DNA of 64,000 nt from Macrosoma leucophasiata (GCA_036365455.1 JAWQUS010000021.1:20706001-20770000); one strand, 5' to 3'. Counted from the stretch's first letter, positions 20,569 through 31,073 are shown. The notes: generated by a model from the letters alone, not told the origin. Program-made: numbers and translations.

Positions 20569-21683
20569 TAGGTTGGGGAATAATAAAATCTCTTTGGCTT
20601 TCTGCTAAGAAATTCGATACATTTTAAAATTTTACTACAAAAAAGGTAAAAATGCAACGCAAGCCGCGAAAAAAATTTGCAATGTTTATGGACCTAGTGC
20701 AATGTCTGTGAAAGTAGCACAAATTTGGTTTAAGCGTTTTCAATCCGGAAATTTTGATGTCAAAGATGCACCTCGCTCTGGTCGCCCTATTACGAATAAA
20801 ATGGATGCCATTTTTGAAAAGGTGGAGCAAAATCGACATGTCAGTAGTTACGACGTAGCTGAAGAACTGAGAATTGATCACAAAACAGTTTTGGCGCATT
20901 TGAAAAAAGCTGGGTACAAAAAAAAGCTCGATATTTGGGTACCTCACGAGCTTACTGAAAGAAACCTAATGAACCGTGTACTCATTTGTGATTCTTTATT
21001 ACGACGTAATGAAACCGAATCATTTTTGAAGAAACTGATAACTGGTGATGAAAAGTGGATTACGTACGACAAGAACGAGCGAAAAAGGTCGTAGTCAAAG
21101 GCCGGTCAGGCTTCACAGACTCTGGCGAAACCCGGGTTAACTCGCAATAAGGTGATGTTGTGTGTGTGGTGGGATTGGAAGGGCATTATTCATTATGAGC
21201 TATTACCACCAGGCAGGATTATCGATTCTGAACTCTACTGCGAACAACTGATGAGATTAAAACAAGAAGTTGAGAGAAAGCGGCCGGAATTGATCAACAG
21301 AAGGGGTGTGGTGTTTCATCATGATAACGCTAGACCTCACACATCTATAGCCACTCAGCAAAAATTAAGAGAGTTTGGCTGGGAGGTGTTAATGCATCCG
21401 CCGTATAGTCCTGACCTTGCATCTTCAGATTTCCACCTGTTTCGGTCTCTTCAGAATTCTTTATGCAATGTTAGGTTAACATCACGAGAGGACTGCCAAA
21501 TCCACTTGTCGCGGTATTTTGATGAGAAGTCCCAAAATTTTTATAGCAATGGGATCATGTCCCTACCTACAAGATGGCAAAAGGTTATCGAATAAAATGG
21601 TACATACTTTAGTTAAATTTAAATAAACTATTTAAAAAAATGTTTTGAATTATCTTAAAAAATGCGAAGAAACTTTTTCCTAA
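20569..21683 (+). mobile_element. mariner (Tc1/mariner superfamily) element, inactive
   Basis: Transposase flanked by TAGGTTGGGGAATAA at the left end and GCGAAGAAACTTTTTCCTA at the right. The ends no longer match well: the right end seems to have lost the bases expected between TTTTTCC and TA. TA dinucleotides flank both ends, consistent with the mariner target. Length fits a full element of about 1.1-1.3 kb. Confidence 0.8.
20609..21595 (+). pseudogene. mariner DD34D transposase, one internal stop, start lost
   Basis: Cut-and-paste transposase acting at TA sites. One phase runs the whole length, interrupted only by TAG at 21092-21094, where mariners normally have a tryptophan codon (RKRS-stop-SKAG). 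The N-terminus (EIRYILKFYYKKGKNATQAA) is the helix-turn-helix DNA-binding part. RSGRP is the usual linker and WVPHEL a mariner signature. The catalytic residues are the D of ITGDEKW, the D of HHDNARPH and the D of DLASSDFHLF, with exactly 34 residues between the last two. A TAA at 20606 precedes the frame, so the original ATG is gone. The family usually ends NGTY, and that follows the terminal TAA, so that stop may also be a mutation. Confidence 0.9.
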
Positions 21684-21887
21684 TAAAATTAATCATATTT
21701 TACCCTCCAAAAATTGCCTACAAGCAAAACTCTTCAAATTGTTCAAATTATAACTCTCCGCGCGACGCGGACGCTGCGGACATTTTTAACTTGTTTGTCA
21801 ATATAAACTTTGCTATAATTATCAAGACTGTAATTTTGTTTCTTGAGTCGCTTCGATTTATTTGATGAGAATAACTCATTTTTTCAC

Positions 21888-21955
21888 TAATGGTAGAGCC
21901 CGAGTAACGGAGCTCGCGGGCGTAGGCATCACCGCATCACCTGATCTCATCACCA
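21888..21955 (+). repeat. Family A head fragment
   Basis: TGGTAGAGCCCGAGTAACGG and CTCGCGGGCGTAGGCATCAC, ending where the family E copy begins. Confidence 0.6.
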
Positions 21956-22170
21956 TCACTACAGCCAAAAGACATCCACAGCTGGACAAAGCCTTTCCTT
22001 AAGATGCTTACACGGTACATTAAGGGAGAATATGCCAGGCAGGTGAATTGGCGATCACACTGGCGGTAGTTTTATCGCGAAACGCTGCCGCTCATCATGC
22101 CGCGTTTTTGTTTTTAATACCACCCTATTCCACCTATTTGCCCTACTAGCATTCCATGGTTTGAACACCA
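21945..22170 (-). repeat. Family E repeat, sense minus
   Basis: On the plus strand: CATCACCATCAC, GACATCCACAGCTGGACAAA, GGAGAATATGCC, TTGGCGATCACACTGGCGGT. In sense orientation this ends in GATGGTGATG, a LINE/SINE-like trinucleotide tail. Confidence 0.6.
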
Positions 22171-22224
22171 TTGTTTGGTTGACTGCACTGCACTACAATG
22201 GTGAGTGCCCTGCTGAACTGTTCG

Positions 22225-22525
22225 ACATGGTCACCACCGTCTCTTTTCCGACACCTTACTATCCGCCTAAGAGCGAAGTTACACCCTCACCATCTAGACA
22301 CCTGACACCTGGCTGTGCTCAACGGTGCGGTTTTCACGTTCGTTCTGTCCAGAACGTGTAAATTGTGGAACAAACTGCCCTCTGAGGTATTCCCTCGGTG
22401 CTATAATATGAGGTTCTTCAAAAATGGCGTCAAAGGAGTCCTCCAGAGCTGACAGCGCATTGGCAACTCCCCTGGTGTCGCAAATATTCATAGGCGACGG
22501 TGAGAATTTTCCGTCAGGTGGTCCG
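22225..22525 (+). pseudogene. LINE reverse-transcriptase C-terminal fragment, frameshifted
   Basis: One phase reads SRTCKLWNKLPSEVFPRCYN and MRFFKNGVKGVLQS, then a stop, then QRIGNSPGVANIHRRR. This is the pattern seen at the C-terminal end of many insect LINE polyproteins (LWN.LP..VFP..Y....F). The phase changes upstream. No RT core remains and no tail was identified. Confidence 0.5.
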
Positions 22526-22635
22526 TCTGCTTGTCTGTCAACCTTCGGACATAAAACAAAACTCATGCAAGCATTCTCTTCCAGTAGAATAAAATTATAG
22601 GGGTCGCCAAGTCCCGACGCCAGGATTTTGTCACC

Positions 22636-22840
22636 TTATCTACTTGCTGCTAAATGGCATTGTTCAGCGTTATCGTGTTTCAACCTGGTGGTGATGTGAC
22701 AGCCCTGTGACATCCGGAACAAAAGCGTAACAATTAAAGCCGCAGGAGAGGCGACGTATATGTATGAAAATCTCTGATACATAAGATAATACGGTGATTC
22801 CCTCGATTCTCTACATTGGAACTCTACCACCAGTAAAAAT
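22636..22840. repeat. Two abutting family A fragments in opposite orientation
   Basis: 22640-22765 reads plus (TGCTGCTAAATGGCATTGTT, ATCCGGAACA). 22775-22835 reads minus and ends at GGAACTCTACCACCAGTAAA. Confidence 0.5.
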
Positions 22841-22929
22841 TGGCTAAAATTTTTGGTTAGAATATTTATAGCATAATAGAGTTTTTCCTAGTTTCAACTC
22901 ATCTATTTTAACTTTATATTATCTGATGT

Positions 22930-23165
22930 ATGGGTAATAAACAGCAAAATCTCTACTTATGGACGCAGTAGGTACTCGTATATTATTAGATCCAAAAATC
23001 CATAAAGCAGCTGAACGTAGCTCCTGAAATTTATCATTGTTAAAGTACATGAGCTGAAAGCACCCACCACGAGTAGATCCCAACGCAGAGGTCGGTTATC
23101 AATAACACCGAGCGCCGAAACCCCGGACATATTTACCGTCGCTAACACCGCAACGCCTCGTAAAT
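22930..23165 (+). repeat. Left copy of a ~240 bp direct duplication
   Basis: Shares AGAGGTCGGTTATCAATA, ACCGAGCGCCGAAACCCCGG and TATTTACCGTCG with 23938-24180. Young by divergence; both copies lie just upstream of the CpG-rich block. Confidence 0.75.
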
Positions 23166-23350
23166 CGTTTTTATTATGTAACAAGGGTGGCAACGAAGCA
23201 TGCAGTTTACATGGATGTTAAGTGATGACTGCAGCCTATAGACATCTACGCAACAGCCAGAGATCAAAATGCATATGCGTTGCCACTCCTCACACCTAAG
23301 TCGATATGTCACAGTGATAGTTAATACGAGCCATACATTATAGTCTAACA
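23159..23350 (-). repeat. Family A copy, interrupted by a small TIR element
   Basis: From GGGTGGCAACGAAGCATGCA to CATACATTATAGTCTAAC. The copy resumes at about 23543 with CGGAACACGGTGGTACTGGA. Confidence 0.6.
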
Positions 23351-23357
23351 GTAGTAA

Positions 23358-23539
23358 AGTAGTAACACACGACCGGATTCGGTACGGTGAACCGATTCCG
23401 CCGACCAAACACGCGCGAACGGACCGCATCGGACTTGATAAATAATAATTATGTCCGCCGGACTCCTCTACACACGGCCTGATTTTCGGTTCTGTAACCG
23501 ATCAATATTGCGAACCAAATCAGGCCGTGTGTTACTACT
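23358..23539. mobile_element. Small TIR/foldback element inserted in the A copy
   Basis: A perfect 13 bp inverted repeat AGTAGTAACACAC (23358-23370 and 23527-23539) extends imperfectly into GACCGGATT versus GGCCTGATT. A second arm, ACACGGCCTGATTT near 23472, pairs with the right end, so the right part can fold as a hairpin by itself. It is CG-rich inside and has no coding capacity. Confidence 0.6.
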
Positions 23540-23572
23540 ATAATCGGAACACGGTGGTACTGGAACACTTTA

Positions 23573-23889
23573 GCCTACTGTAGCATAATGGTAGCAGGCC
23601 ACTACTACTACGCTGAAGGTCCTGAGTTCAATTTCCGGGTCGGAGGCTATCAGAGATAACAGTTTAAAATCCTTTATCTCTGGTGCTATTGGGATTTCCC
23701 ATTTTCTGAAAGTTTTCCAGTATCGCAGAATTTGGTTATGTGGCCGGAGATGGCAACAGGCTCACCGCCTGTTACATGGGCCAAAAACGTAACCGGCGAA
23801 TCGTGGGTGTTTGCAGGTATGCTTGAATGCATGCATTTACCCCTGCCTACCCCTTCGGGGATTACAGGCGTGAAGTTACGTTACGTTAC
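23573..23889 (+). mobile_element. Family B tRNA-headed SINE
   Basis: The A-box is altered (TAGCATAATGGTAGCAGG) and the B-box reads AGTTCAATTTCC. The body and CTACCCCTTCGGGGATTACA 3' end are well kept, followed by TTACGTTACGTTAC. Confidence 0.75.
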
Positions 23890-23937
23890 TACGCCCTCGA
23901 GCTCCTACACTGGAACTAAACCTGTCAAAACATTCGA

Positions 23938-24180
23938 TAATCTGATGTCTAATACACAGCAAAACCTCTACATAAGTACGAAACAAACATTCTTATATTT
24001 AAGATCCAAAAATGCAGAGCGCAGCTAAACGGAGCTTCTGAAATTTATCATTGTTAAAGCACAAGAGCTAAAAACCTAACACGAGCAGATCCCACTGCAG
24101 AGGTCGGTTATCAATACACCGAGCGCCGAAACCCCGGACTTATTTACCGTCGGTAACACCGCAACGCCTCATAAATCGTC
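23938..24180 (+). repeat. Right copy of the ~240 bp direct duplication
   Basis: Begins ATCTGATGTCTAATACACAG and ends GCCTCATAAATCGTC. About 1 kb from its partner; the A, TIR and B insertions account for most of the spacer. Confidence 0.75.
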
Positions 24181-24219
24181 CATCAATCCAGTTTTTTTTA
24201 AATCATCGACGACTCCGAT

Positions 24220-24570
24220 TTCCGCAACGGCCCGGATCGAGGGCTCGGGTCGAAGGCTCGCTGGAAAATTAAATTTCAATGTCAGAACAGTGGCGAATGT
24301 AAAAATGATCGGAGGTTCTGGGCGATCGTTTGGGAGGGTGCGCGCGCAGGGCGGCGGGGGGGTGGGTGCGCGCGCCGCGGGGCGCGGGGCGCGGCCGCGG
24401 CAGTCTCCCGGGCCGGCCGCGCCGAGCGCACGTGCCCATCCACCGCGTGTTCCCCTGTGCCGCAGTGACGTGCTCTGTGAATTCCGCGCGATGTCGCTCT
24501 TTCGCGCCAACTGAAGTTTGTGTCTACCCTCGGAACTCGCGGTGCCGGACCGTTACGTAAGACAGTGTTC
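24220..24570 (+). promoter_or_regulatory. CpG-island-like promoter candidate
   Basis: The most GC- and CpG-rich stretch of the window (for example 24340-24430: GCGCGCGCCGCGGGGCGCGG and nearby). The surroundings are strongly AT-rich. No TATA box is obvious. Initiator-like TCAGT at 24569-24573 would give transcription starting near 24571. Open frames here are alanine/arginine/proline-rich by-products of composition and lie on both strands. Best read as the promoter of a plus-strand gene. Confidence 0.5.
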
Positions 24571-24662
24571 AGTGGTAGTGCATCATATAAGCTGACGAGC
24601 TATCCTGCTCAAAGGCATCGCCGATAACATCGGGCTAGAATGCGAGGCCTGTAGGCGCCCAG
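24571..24662 (+). other. Candidate non-coding first exon with splice donor
   Basis: Runs from an initiator-like TCAGTG to CGCCCAG followed by GTACGT at 24663-24668, a strong match to the donor consensus. Possible upstream ATGs give only very short frames (ATGTCGCTC.. ends after 7 codons, ATGCGAGGC.. after 4), so the exon would be 5' UTR. An earlier donor-like GTAAGA lies at 24557. The real start could be up to 150 bp further left. No downstream coding exon is found in the window. Confidence 0.4.
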
Positions 24663-25510
24663 GTACGTTTTTTCCTCTTTGAATGTTAACTGCTCATTTA
24701 AATTTGAAATGTTGGTCAGTATCATAAATTTGCATAGCGAGTGTTCGTCACGTTGTCGTCCCCACACGCTACAACACGCAACCGATATTTTGATTCGTCA
24801 AAATATTTCATTGGAATGTTCGGTAGAGATCGTAGAGAACCCAGTGTAGTGCGAAGGCTCTAAAACTTTACGGGCGGTTTAAAGCTTGCCGGCCGCACTA
24901 CCCCGGTCCCAGAGCCCTGAATAAAACATTCAATCCGCGGAGAAGCTACTCTAGTTGATTAACGTCGTAATCGTTTTCACGCCGAGATCGCTGCGATATG
25001 CCGAACTTGTGTTCAAGTTTCGAGTCGCGGAAAATTCATTTGTTAAAAAACTTTTCAGGCGAAATCCCTACGTGAGTTGGGGAGCGATAACGAAGGGGTA
25101 TTTCTTTTCAACTTGCTGGATTTCTCCAGGGATAGTTGTAGCTGTATTAATCTGATTTGAAATACAAAAGCTTATCTTTTAATTCAGTTTGTGTGAGGTT
25201 TTTAATGGAAACTGTAGTGAGTTATCGTCACTGAAATGTACGATCATATTGTAACGACAAAACTTAATTTGTTGTAGTCGCATGATTAAAGCTAATTTAT
25301 GAGGCTTAGGCATTTGATATGGATATCATTGGACTTAACAATGATTTTTATAAGCATTTTATATAAATTTGGATTTCATACATAAGTGTATAGTTGTTTT
25401 AGAGTAATTTAAATTGAACTAAATTGGTGCGATAAAAACAAGTGGAAAACGAAGTGAGTTACCTTTAGATTTAGAGTCGCATGAATTAGCGAACCTATTA
25501 CTTGCATAAA
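24663..25510 (+). other. Presumed start of a long first intron
   Basis: No repeat or coding frame I can name. GC content falls steadily away from the donor, as expected for a promoter-proximal intron. Confidence 0.3.
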
Positions 25511-25817
25511 CGTTACTTCACGCCTGTAATCCTCGAAGATGTAGGCAGAGGTAAATGCATGCATTCAAACATACATGCAAACCCACGATTCGCCGGTTAC
25601 GTTTTGGCTCATGTAACAGGTGGCGAGCCTGTTGACATCTCCGGGCACATTACCAAACATCGAGGTACTGCGAAATTTCCAGATAGTGGAAAAATCCCAA
25701 TAGAGCAAGAGATAAAGGACTTTACACCATTATCTCTGATAACCTCCGACCTGGGAATCGAACCCAGGACCTCAGCGTAGTAGTAGTGGCCTGCTACCGC
25801 TAGGCTACCGAGGCAGT
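25511..25817 (-). mobile_element. Family B tRNA-headed SINE, near full length
   Basis: Reversed: starts ACTTCACGCCTGTAATCC and ends GCTACCGAGGCAG. The B-box reads GGGTTCGATTCCC on the minus strand and the A-box is intact, making this one of the two best preserved B copies. Confidence 0.8.
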
Positions 25818-26440
25818 TACTGACATAACTACTACTTTACTTCTTCATTCAGGCTAATACTGCTACAATGAAATTTCAGGTATGATCCAACGAGGCGTAT
25901 CCTCTTTTCTCCCCTTACCGGGGACGATGGCACTTGATTTCTGTCATCTGGCCCGGTAAGCATATCACCGGGTCAGTTAAAACTTTTTCTTCCCATGTGG
26001 CCCGGTGCCGGGCCAGGTCACCGAGCCAGATGAGATACAGCCTGATCCCCGGGTCGGGAGTAGGTAGGTTATTACTTTTGAAATGTTATCGCTTTAGGCA
26101 ATACGCTCTACAGTTCACTCGCAATTTGAAATTGATTTGAATGTTTATTTGTACTCATTCAGAGAATACAGGCATGAAATGAGTTTATACTCCAGCAATC
26201 AAATTGGAACTTAGGTAGATACCACTAGGAAATGTTATTTGGACAATATTTAATATAATTTTCTCTTATTTTCTGAAGATTAGGGCATTCGGTTCGGTTC
26301 CATTTTGTTCAGTTTTGAAACAAAAGATAACCTTCGACCTTTCATATAATTAATTTATATTCGACCAATATTTCATTGAAATCTATTTTTGACTCAAAGC
26401 TTTAATTAAATAGACGTATCTTCTTACTTTGATCTAATGT
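25818..26440. other. Unannotated stretch with a GC-richer patch
   Basis: 25895-26060 carries repeated GGCCCGGT and CGGGTC words (GGCCCGGTAAGCATATCACC, GGCCCGGTGCCGGGCCAGGT) that may fold locally. The rest is AT-rich. No family recognised. Confidence 0.35.
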
Positions 26441-26444
26441 TAAC

Positions 26445-26690
26445 TCATCATCATCATCACTCCGTCCAAAAGACGAACACTGCTGAACAAAGCCTTCCCC
26501 AAAAGGCCTACAACAGTGTTATGCGACATTAAAGGAGAATACGCCATAATCGCCACGCTTGGCAGGCGGATTGGCGATCGCAGTGGCGGTAGTTTTAGCG
26601 CGGGACGCAGTTTTAGTGCCCATCCTGCGTTGTTGTTGATTATACTACTTTTTGGAATAGAATTTGACTGCCATTGTGGTCCGAACAATG
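26445..26690 (-). repeat. Family E repeat, sense minus, fullest copy
   Basis: (CAT)n start on the plus strand, CGAACACTGCTGAACAAAGC, GGAGAATACGCCATAATCGC, GGCGATCGCAGTGGCGGTAG and CCATCCTGCGTTGTTGTT. Confidence 0.7.
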
Positions 26691-26974
26691 ATGTTAATTA
26701 ACGATTAATAATGAAAATAGACATGCTTTAATCCACCACACTGAGTAGGTGATAGGTACTTAGTTTGATTTTGAGAGATGATTTTTCGGGGACGTATTTA
26801 TTTTCTGTAAATTCCATTATAAGTCTCCGAAACATTTAACCTCTTCAAAAATAAATATTTTTGAAAGAGGTACAGACTTTGAAAATGTAAGTGGAATTTT
26901 CAAAACTTAAATGTATTACTCACAAAACTAAACCAGATTGACAACAAATCCAAGCAGCTAATTTGAGTCCAACG

Positions 26975-27965
26975 AATGCGTATTTAGCAGTTACCTCGAA
27001 CGTATCGGACATTTGAGGCTGTGACAGAATCGCTTTACGGAGGGTTGAATGGGATTAGCCCTTTCGAGGGGCTGCGATAAACTAATATGCGGACTGGAAT
27101 TGGCTCCGAATAACCCTGTTTAGCAAGTACACCAGCTTTCCTGGGATGGGCGGTATTCCAATCATTTCCTTTTGTTGGTCCTTCGAAGGTCTTCTTTGGT
27201 AGTTAGATTTCGCTCATAGCTTCTTTTGTTTTTCTTAGGTTCCGTACTAAATATAATAAAATAAACGAAGCCTTAGGATCTCTAGTGCGTCTCTCTCTCT
27301 CTGACCGTCTGTCACAACCGATAATATTTTATATGATTTAAGAAAAATAGTTTTAAAACAATCAATGAAATTAGATTCATATATAGACCATGCTTCCTCA
27401 TTTCTGAAACGGATCCAAACAATACAACTCAGATTCATGATATAGGTAGCTAACCAGAGAATTTGAATCCGGTGCATGCGTATTTAGTTACCTTGAACGT
27501 ATTGGACATTTGAGGTAGCGACAGAATCGCTTTACGGAGGGTTGAATGGGATTAGCTCTTTCGAGGGGCTGCGATAAACTAATATGCGGACTGGAATTGG
27601 CTCCGAACAACCCTGTTTAGCAAGTGCTCCAGCTTTCTTGGGATGGGCGGTATTCCAATCATTTCCTTTTGTTGGCCCTTGGAAGGTCTTCTTTGATAAT
27701 TAGGATTTTGCCCATGACTGCTTTTGTATTTTTCTGACTGCTTTTTCGATTCAATTAATTGCGGACATATAGTTCTGGGTTATGGTTCTTAGATTTGGAA
27801 TGTTGCCATTCTTTCATAAGAGAAACGTTCCTTGAAGTGGCTTTACAAAGAATTTCCTTGAATAGGGAAAAAACCCTTTCAAGCAACTGCTAATTTGCGG
27901 ACTGTGATTGGCTCCGAATAAAACTGTTCAGCAAATGTTCCAGCTTTTGTGGGATGAGAGTGATG
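26975..27965 (+). repeat. Local direct repeat, two close copies and one old copy
   Basis: 26980-27215 and 27475-27700 are close matches along ~220 bp (GACAGAATCGCTTTACGGAG, GCTGCGATAAACTAATATGC, GGGCGGTATTCCAATCATTT). 27835-27965 is a third, more diverged partial copy (TTGCGGACTGTGATTGGCTC, GTTCCAGCTTTTGTGGGATG). The spacing between the first two is about 490 bp. No coding frame. Confidence 0.75.
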
Positions 27966-27978
27966 TCAATTTGTATGG

Positions 27979-28128
27979 CCCCGTAATAACCATCACAGAG
28001 ACTTAACAGCTAAGGTTTCAGGGATGGCGACGCATCTGCATTTTGACCTCTGGTCTTTGTGTTGTTGTCTACAGGCTGCAGTCGTCACTTAACATCAATG
28101 TTGACTGCATGCTTGTTGCGATAACGTA
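27979..28128 (+). repeat. Family A copy, 3' half
   Basis: CCCCGTAATAACCATCACAG subfamily, through GGCTGCAGTCGTCACTTAAC to the GCATGCTTGTTGC end. Confidence 0.65.
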
Positions 28129-28640
28129 ACATCATTATATAATACTCCTATTAAAAGTTGGAGTAAACGAATTCTTGTAAAATTTTTAAAAAGCAAATTT
28201 ATTAAAAATAACTTAACTACACCTCTAAATATTTAAACGAAGTTCATGGTCTAAGAAGTTTCCAGAAAACTAACAAGTTTAACGACTTCTAAGTTAACGT
28301 ATCATTTATACAATTTTAGTGAATTATACAAGAACATACCTGAACACAAAGGAAAAATACATTTTATAAAACAGACACTGAGTGCAATAATAGTAAATGC
28401 GCCGACAATAACTCGAGCAATCCGAAGTTTTTGTTGCGCTTATTTTGTATTGCTTTATCTCTCACATTTTCAGGGCTGTAAAATATTTATGGCATACTAT
28501 CTTCGCAATAAAAATATTGTATTTTTGTTCAATTGTATGAATTTATGCATCAACTGGCTTACCTAGGACTTTGTTGAATTTTAGGTGTTTTTAGTGTAGC
28601 ACATAGCATGATTCTTCACGCACTCCTGCCTAAGCCATAT
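28129..28640. other. Unannotated AT-rich stretch
   Basis: Nothing recognised on either strand. Confidence 0.4.
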
Positions 28641-28651
28641 CATTTTTTTAT

Positions 28652-28855
28652 TTTTAAAGTAAAATGGAAAGAAAAAATTGACTTCAGGCGAGACTCGAAT
28701 TCGCGGCCTACTGGGAATCTAGTCCAGCCGCTCTTCCAATTGAGCTACTGAAGTCCTGCCCGATTTGTCAAATCTTTCCTTCACATCTATTGCATTGCTT
28801 TATGGTAGCAGCAGCGCCATCTATTACCAACTATGCTAGTTAGGCAATTATTTTT
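28652..28855 (-). repeat. Family D unit, minus strand (cloverleaf 28680-28755)
   Basis: Tail, cloverleaf (acceptor ACTTCAG/CTGAAGT, nine-base anticodon loop), leader and the GCGCCATCTATTACCAACTA end. It stands alone, so D units also disperse singly. Confidence 0.75.
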
Positions 28856-28876
28856 TCATTTTTGTAGAAAATTGAC

Positions 28877-29163
28877 CTTTTTTTATGTTACGCAAGTGGT
28901 AAGCAAGTATGCAGTGCACTTTGATGTTAAGTGATGACTGCAGCCTATAGACACTTACAAAAAGACCAAAGTCAAAATGCAGATGCGTCATCACTCCTGA
29001 AGCCTAATTTGTTATGCCTCTGTGCCGGAAAATACAGGGCCGTACATTACCACCTGATCAAAACACGATAGTGCTGAACACTACCATTTAGCGGCAAGTA
29101 TTATAAGGTAATGCGGTGGTGCTTACGCCCGCGAGCTCCGTCCCTGCAGCTCTACCACCAGTA
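28877..29163 (-). repeat. Family A copy, minus strand, near full length
   Basis: T-run and TTATGTTACGCAAGTGGTAA through GCGAGCTCCGTCCCTGCAGC to TCTACCACCAGTA. Confidence 0.7.
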
Positions 29164-29439
29164 TAAGAATAGATAGAGAGATATAGAAGTACAGATTCCT
29201 ATCTCCAAATCTAAATCTTTTGACTCCATAGTTCAAACCCGACACATTGCAGACAATTCCAAATCAACCCAACAGCTTCTAAATCCAGAATGCCCGGATT
29301 TATGTCAGCCAAATTGAGTTCAATACAAAAAAATAGCAATCCCCGAACGAACGAAATAAGTTTTTCCGGATTATCTTTTCATCAAAATAATATTCCGCAA
29401 CGATGATTTCTAAGAGGAAAAACAAAAAATAAAACACTC

Positions 29440-29720
29440 ATTTCCTCGAGCGAAATTATAAAAATATAGATCATAAAATGGGGAATGGACGCGTCCTAGA
29501 AATTCTTTGTTCTATTGGAGATTGGGTAAAGTTCGGTTATAGGCGAGGACAGTATAACGTATTCAAGCCCGGGGGGGTCGCGAATCGTTCCCATGGGGCC
29601 CGATAAGCCCCGCGAGCGGGTCCCACTATTTTATGAGCCGATTTAACGCCACGAAAATGTCCGGGACAGAGTTATGTGCTGACCCCACTATCTTAGGACG
29701 TTACTCGTATATCGGCGTTT
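29440..29720. promoter_or_regulatory. GC-rich block of unknown role
   Basis: GCCCGGGGGGGTCGCGAATC and GGGGCCCGATAAGCCCCGCG stand out from AT-rich flanks. No repeat partner in the window and no frame with a domain. A conserved non-coding element is possible. Confidence 0.25.
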
Positions 29721-29841
29721 AGCTATTTACTGAATCGACTTAGATACCAAATTATTTACAGCGTTGAGTAGAGTTGGTCTGAAAGATTTTGAGCTAAATC
29801 TGTTTTAGCTTTTCTTTTAGTTTTTTTTATGAGCGAATAGG

Positions 29842-30110
29842 TGTCCCGCGCCTTCGCCCTCATGAGAATTTATGATTGTTCAGTATCTACCCGGACAAAG
29901 TCGTGGGCGCAGCTAGTATAAAAGTAGCCTAAGTACTCCATAATATCTAAGCTATCTGCCAGTGAAAGTCCCGTCAAAATCGTTCCAGCTGTTCCCAAAA
30001 TTATCCCCGATAAACAGACAGACAGACTAAATTGTAAAAATGTTGTTTTGATATATGTACCGTGTATACATTTATACATTTAGTAAAAAGCGGTTATTTT
30101 TATATTACAA
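29842..30110 (+). repeat. Family J repeat, subtype shared with 62.3 kb
   Basis: ATCTACCCGGACAAAG, AAGCTATCTGCCAGTGAAAG, CAGACAGACAGAC, ATGTACCGTGTATACA and TTATATTACAAACAGACACT follow in the same order as at 62344. Confidence 0.7.
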
Positions 30111-30534
30111 ACAGACACTCCAATTTTATTTATTTGTAAGTATATATGTATGTATTAGATGTTTACGGTGATATTTTAAGACTCCGTAGCGGTTACTGAA
30201 CCGACTTGAATACTAGATTATTTACGTTGTTAAGCATAGTTACTCACAAATATTTAGAGCTAAGTCTGTTTTAGCATTTCTTTTAGGTTTTCTTATGAGT
30301 GATTATTTTCCGCGATATTTCAAAGACTCCGTAGCCAACGTGCGGTAGCTCTTAAACGTTCAACAAAATGTAATTTGGACAAGATACTCATAATATTTTT
30401 TTTAGATACGATATATTTTCAAAACTAAAATGGTAAAACATAGGTGTTGGATGAATGACAGAGAGTTTGCAATTTTGTTAAAAATGTAAATGTTCGTCTG
30501 AATGTTCACTATATTCATACAAATATCTTGGAGC

Positions 30535-30900
30535 ACGGTAGTGCCCCCGCCAAGACGAGCCAAGCGAAGAGCAAAGGCACTACCTACTTTTTCTCGAAAC
30601 GTTTCGTTGTATTTTTGATCCCTCGTAACTTTGGTTCAGATAAAGCCCGATACTTAAAATTTTCAGATATAATACCATGTGTACATTAATCAAAAATGCA
30701 GAGTTTGAGTATCGTAGCTATTATACTTTAGATTTTATAGAGGTCTAAAAACCAATAATTTGGTCACTGACCGACTCACTCACTGATTCACTGATCATCA
30801 ACATTCTTATGGTACTTCCTGAAGTCTTAGAAAGCTGAAATTTGGTATGTAATATAATATTAGTATAGAGACAACAAAAAAAAAAAAACTTACCCAAACC
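30535..30900 (+). repeat. Probable dispersed insect repeat, single copy here
   Basis: From GGTAGTGCCCCCGCCAAGAC through ACTGACCGACTCACTCACTG to GGTATGTAATATAATATTAG and an A-run. The tail resembles the ends of J repeats. Called a repeat from general familiarity, not from a second copy in this window. Confidence 0.35.
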
Positions 30901-30946
30901 TAACCCATCCCCTTGTTAGCGGAATCACATAGCGGTAGCACATACC

Positions 30947-31073
30947 CTACATTCTAGTTAAAACTTGTATCTTGGCCGTTTCGTTACTCTAGAAATAAGA
31001 TAACGAATGCCTATGAAATCAAAGTGAAGGTAGCAAAACGGCCAAGCCACACGTTTTAACTAGAATGTAGAGT
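30947..31073. repeat. Foldback element, ~35 bp imperfect arms
   Basis: CTACATTCTAGTTAAAAC..TTGGCCGTTT on the left pairs with AAACGGCCAAG..GTTTTAACTAGAATGTAG on the right around a ~55 bp loop. Confidence 0.7.

Noticed and set aside
24169..24560. Ala/Arg/Pro/Gly-rich frames of 74-113 codons on both strands
   Set aside because: High GC lowers stop frequency; no domain, and the block is better explained as a promoter and 5' UTR.
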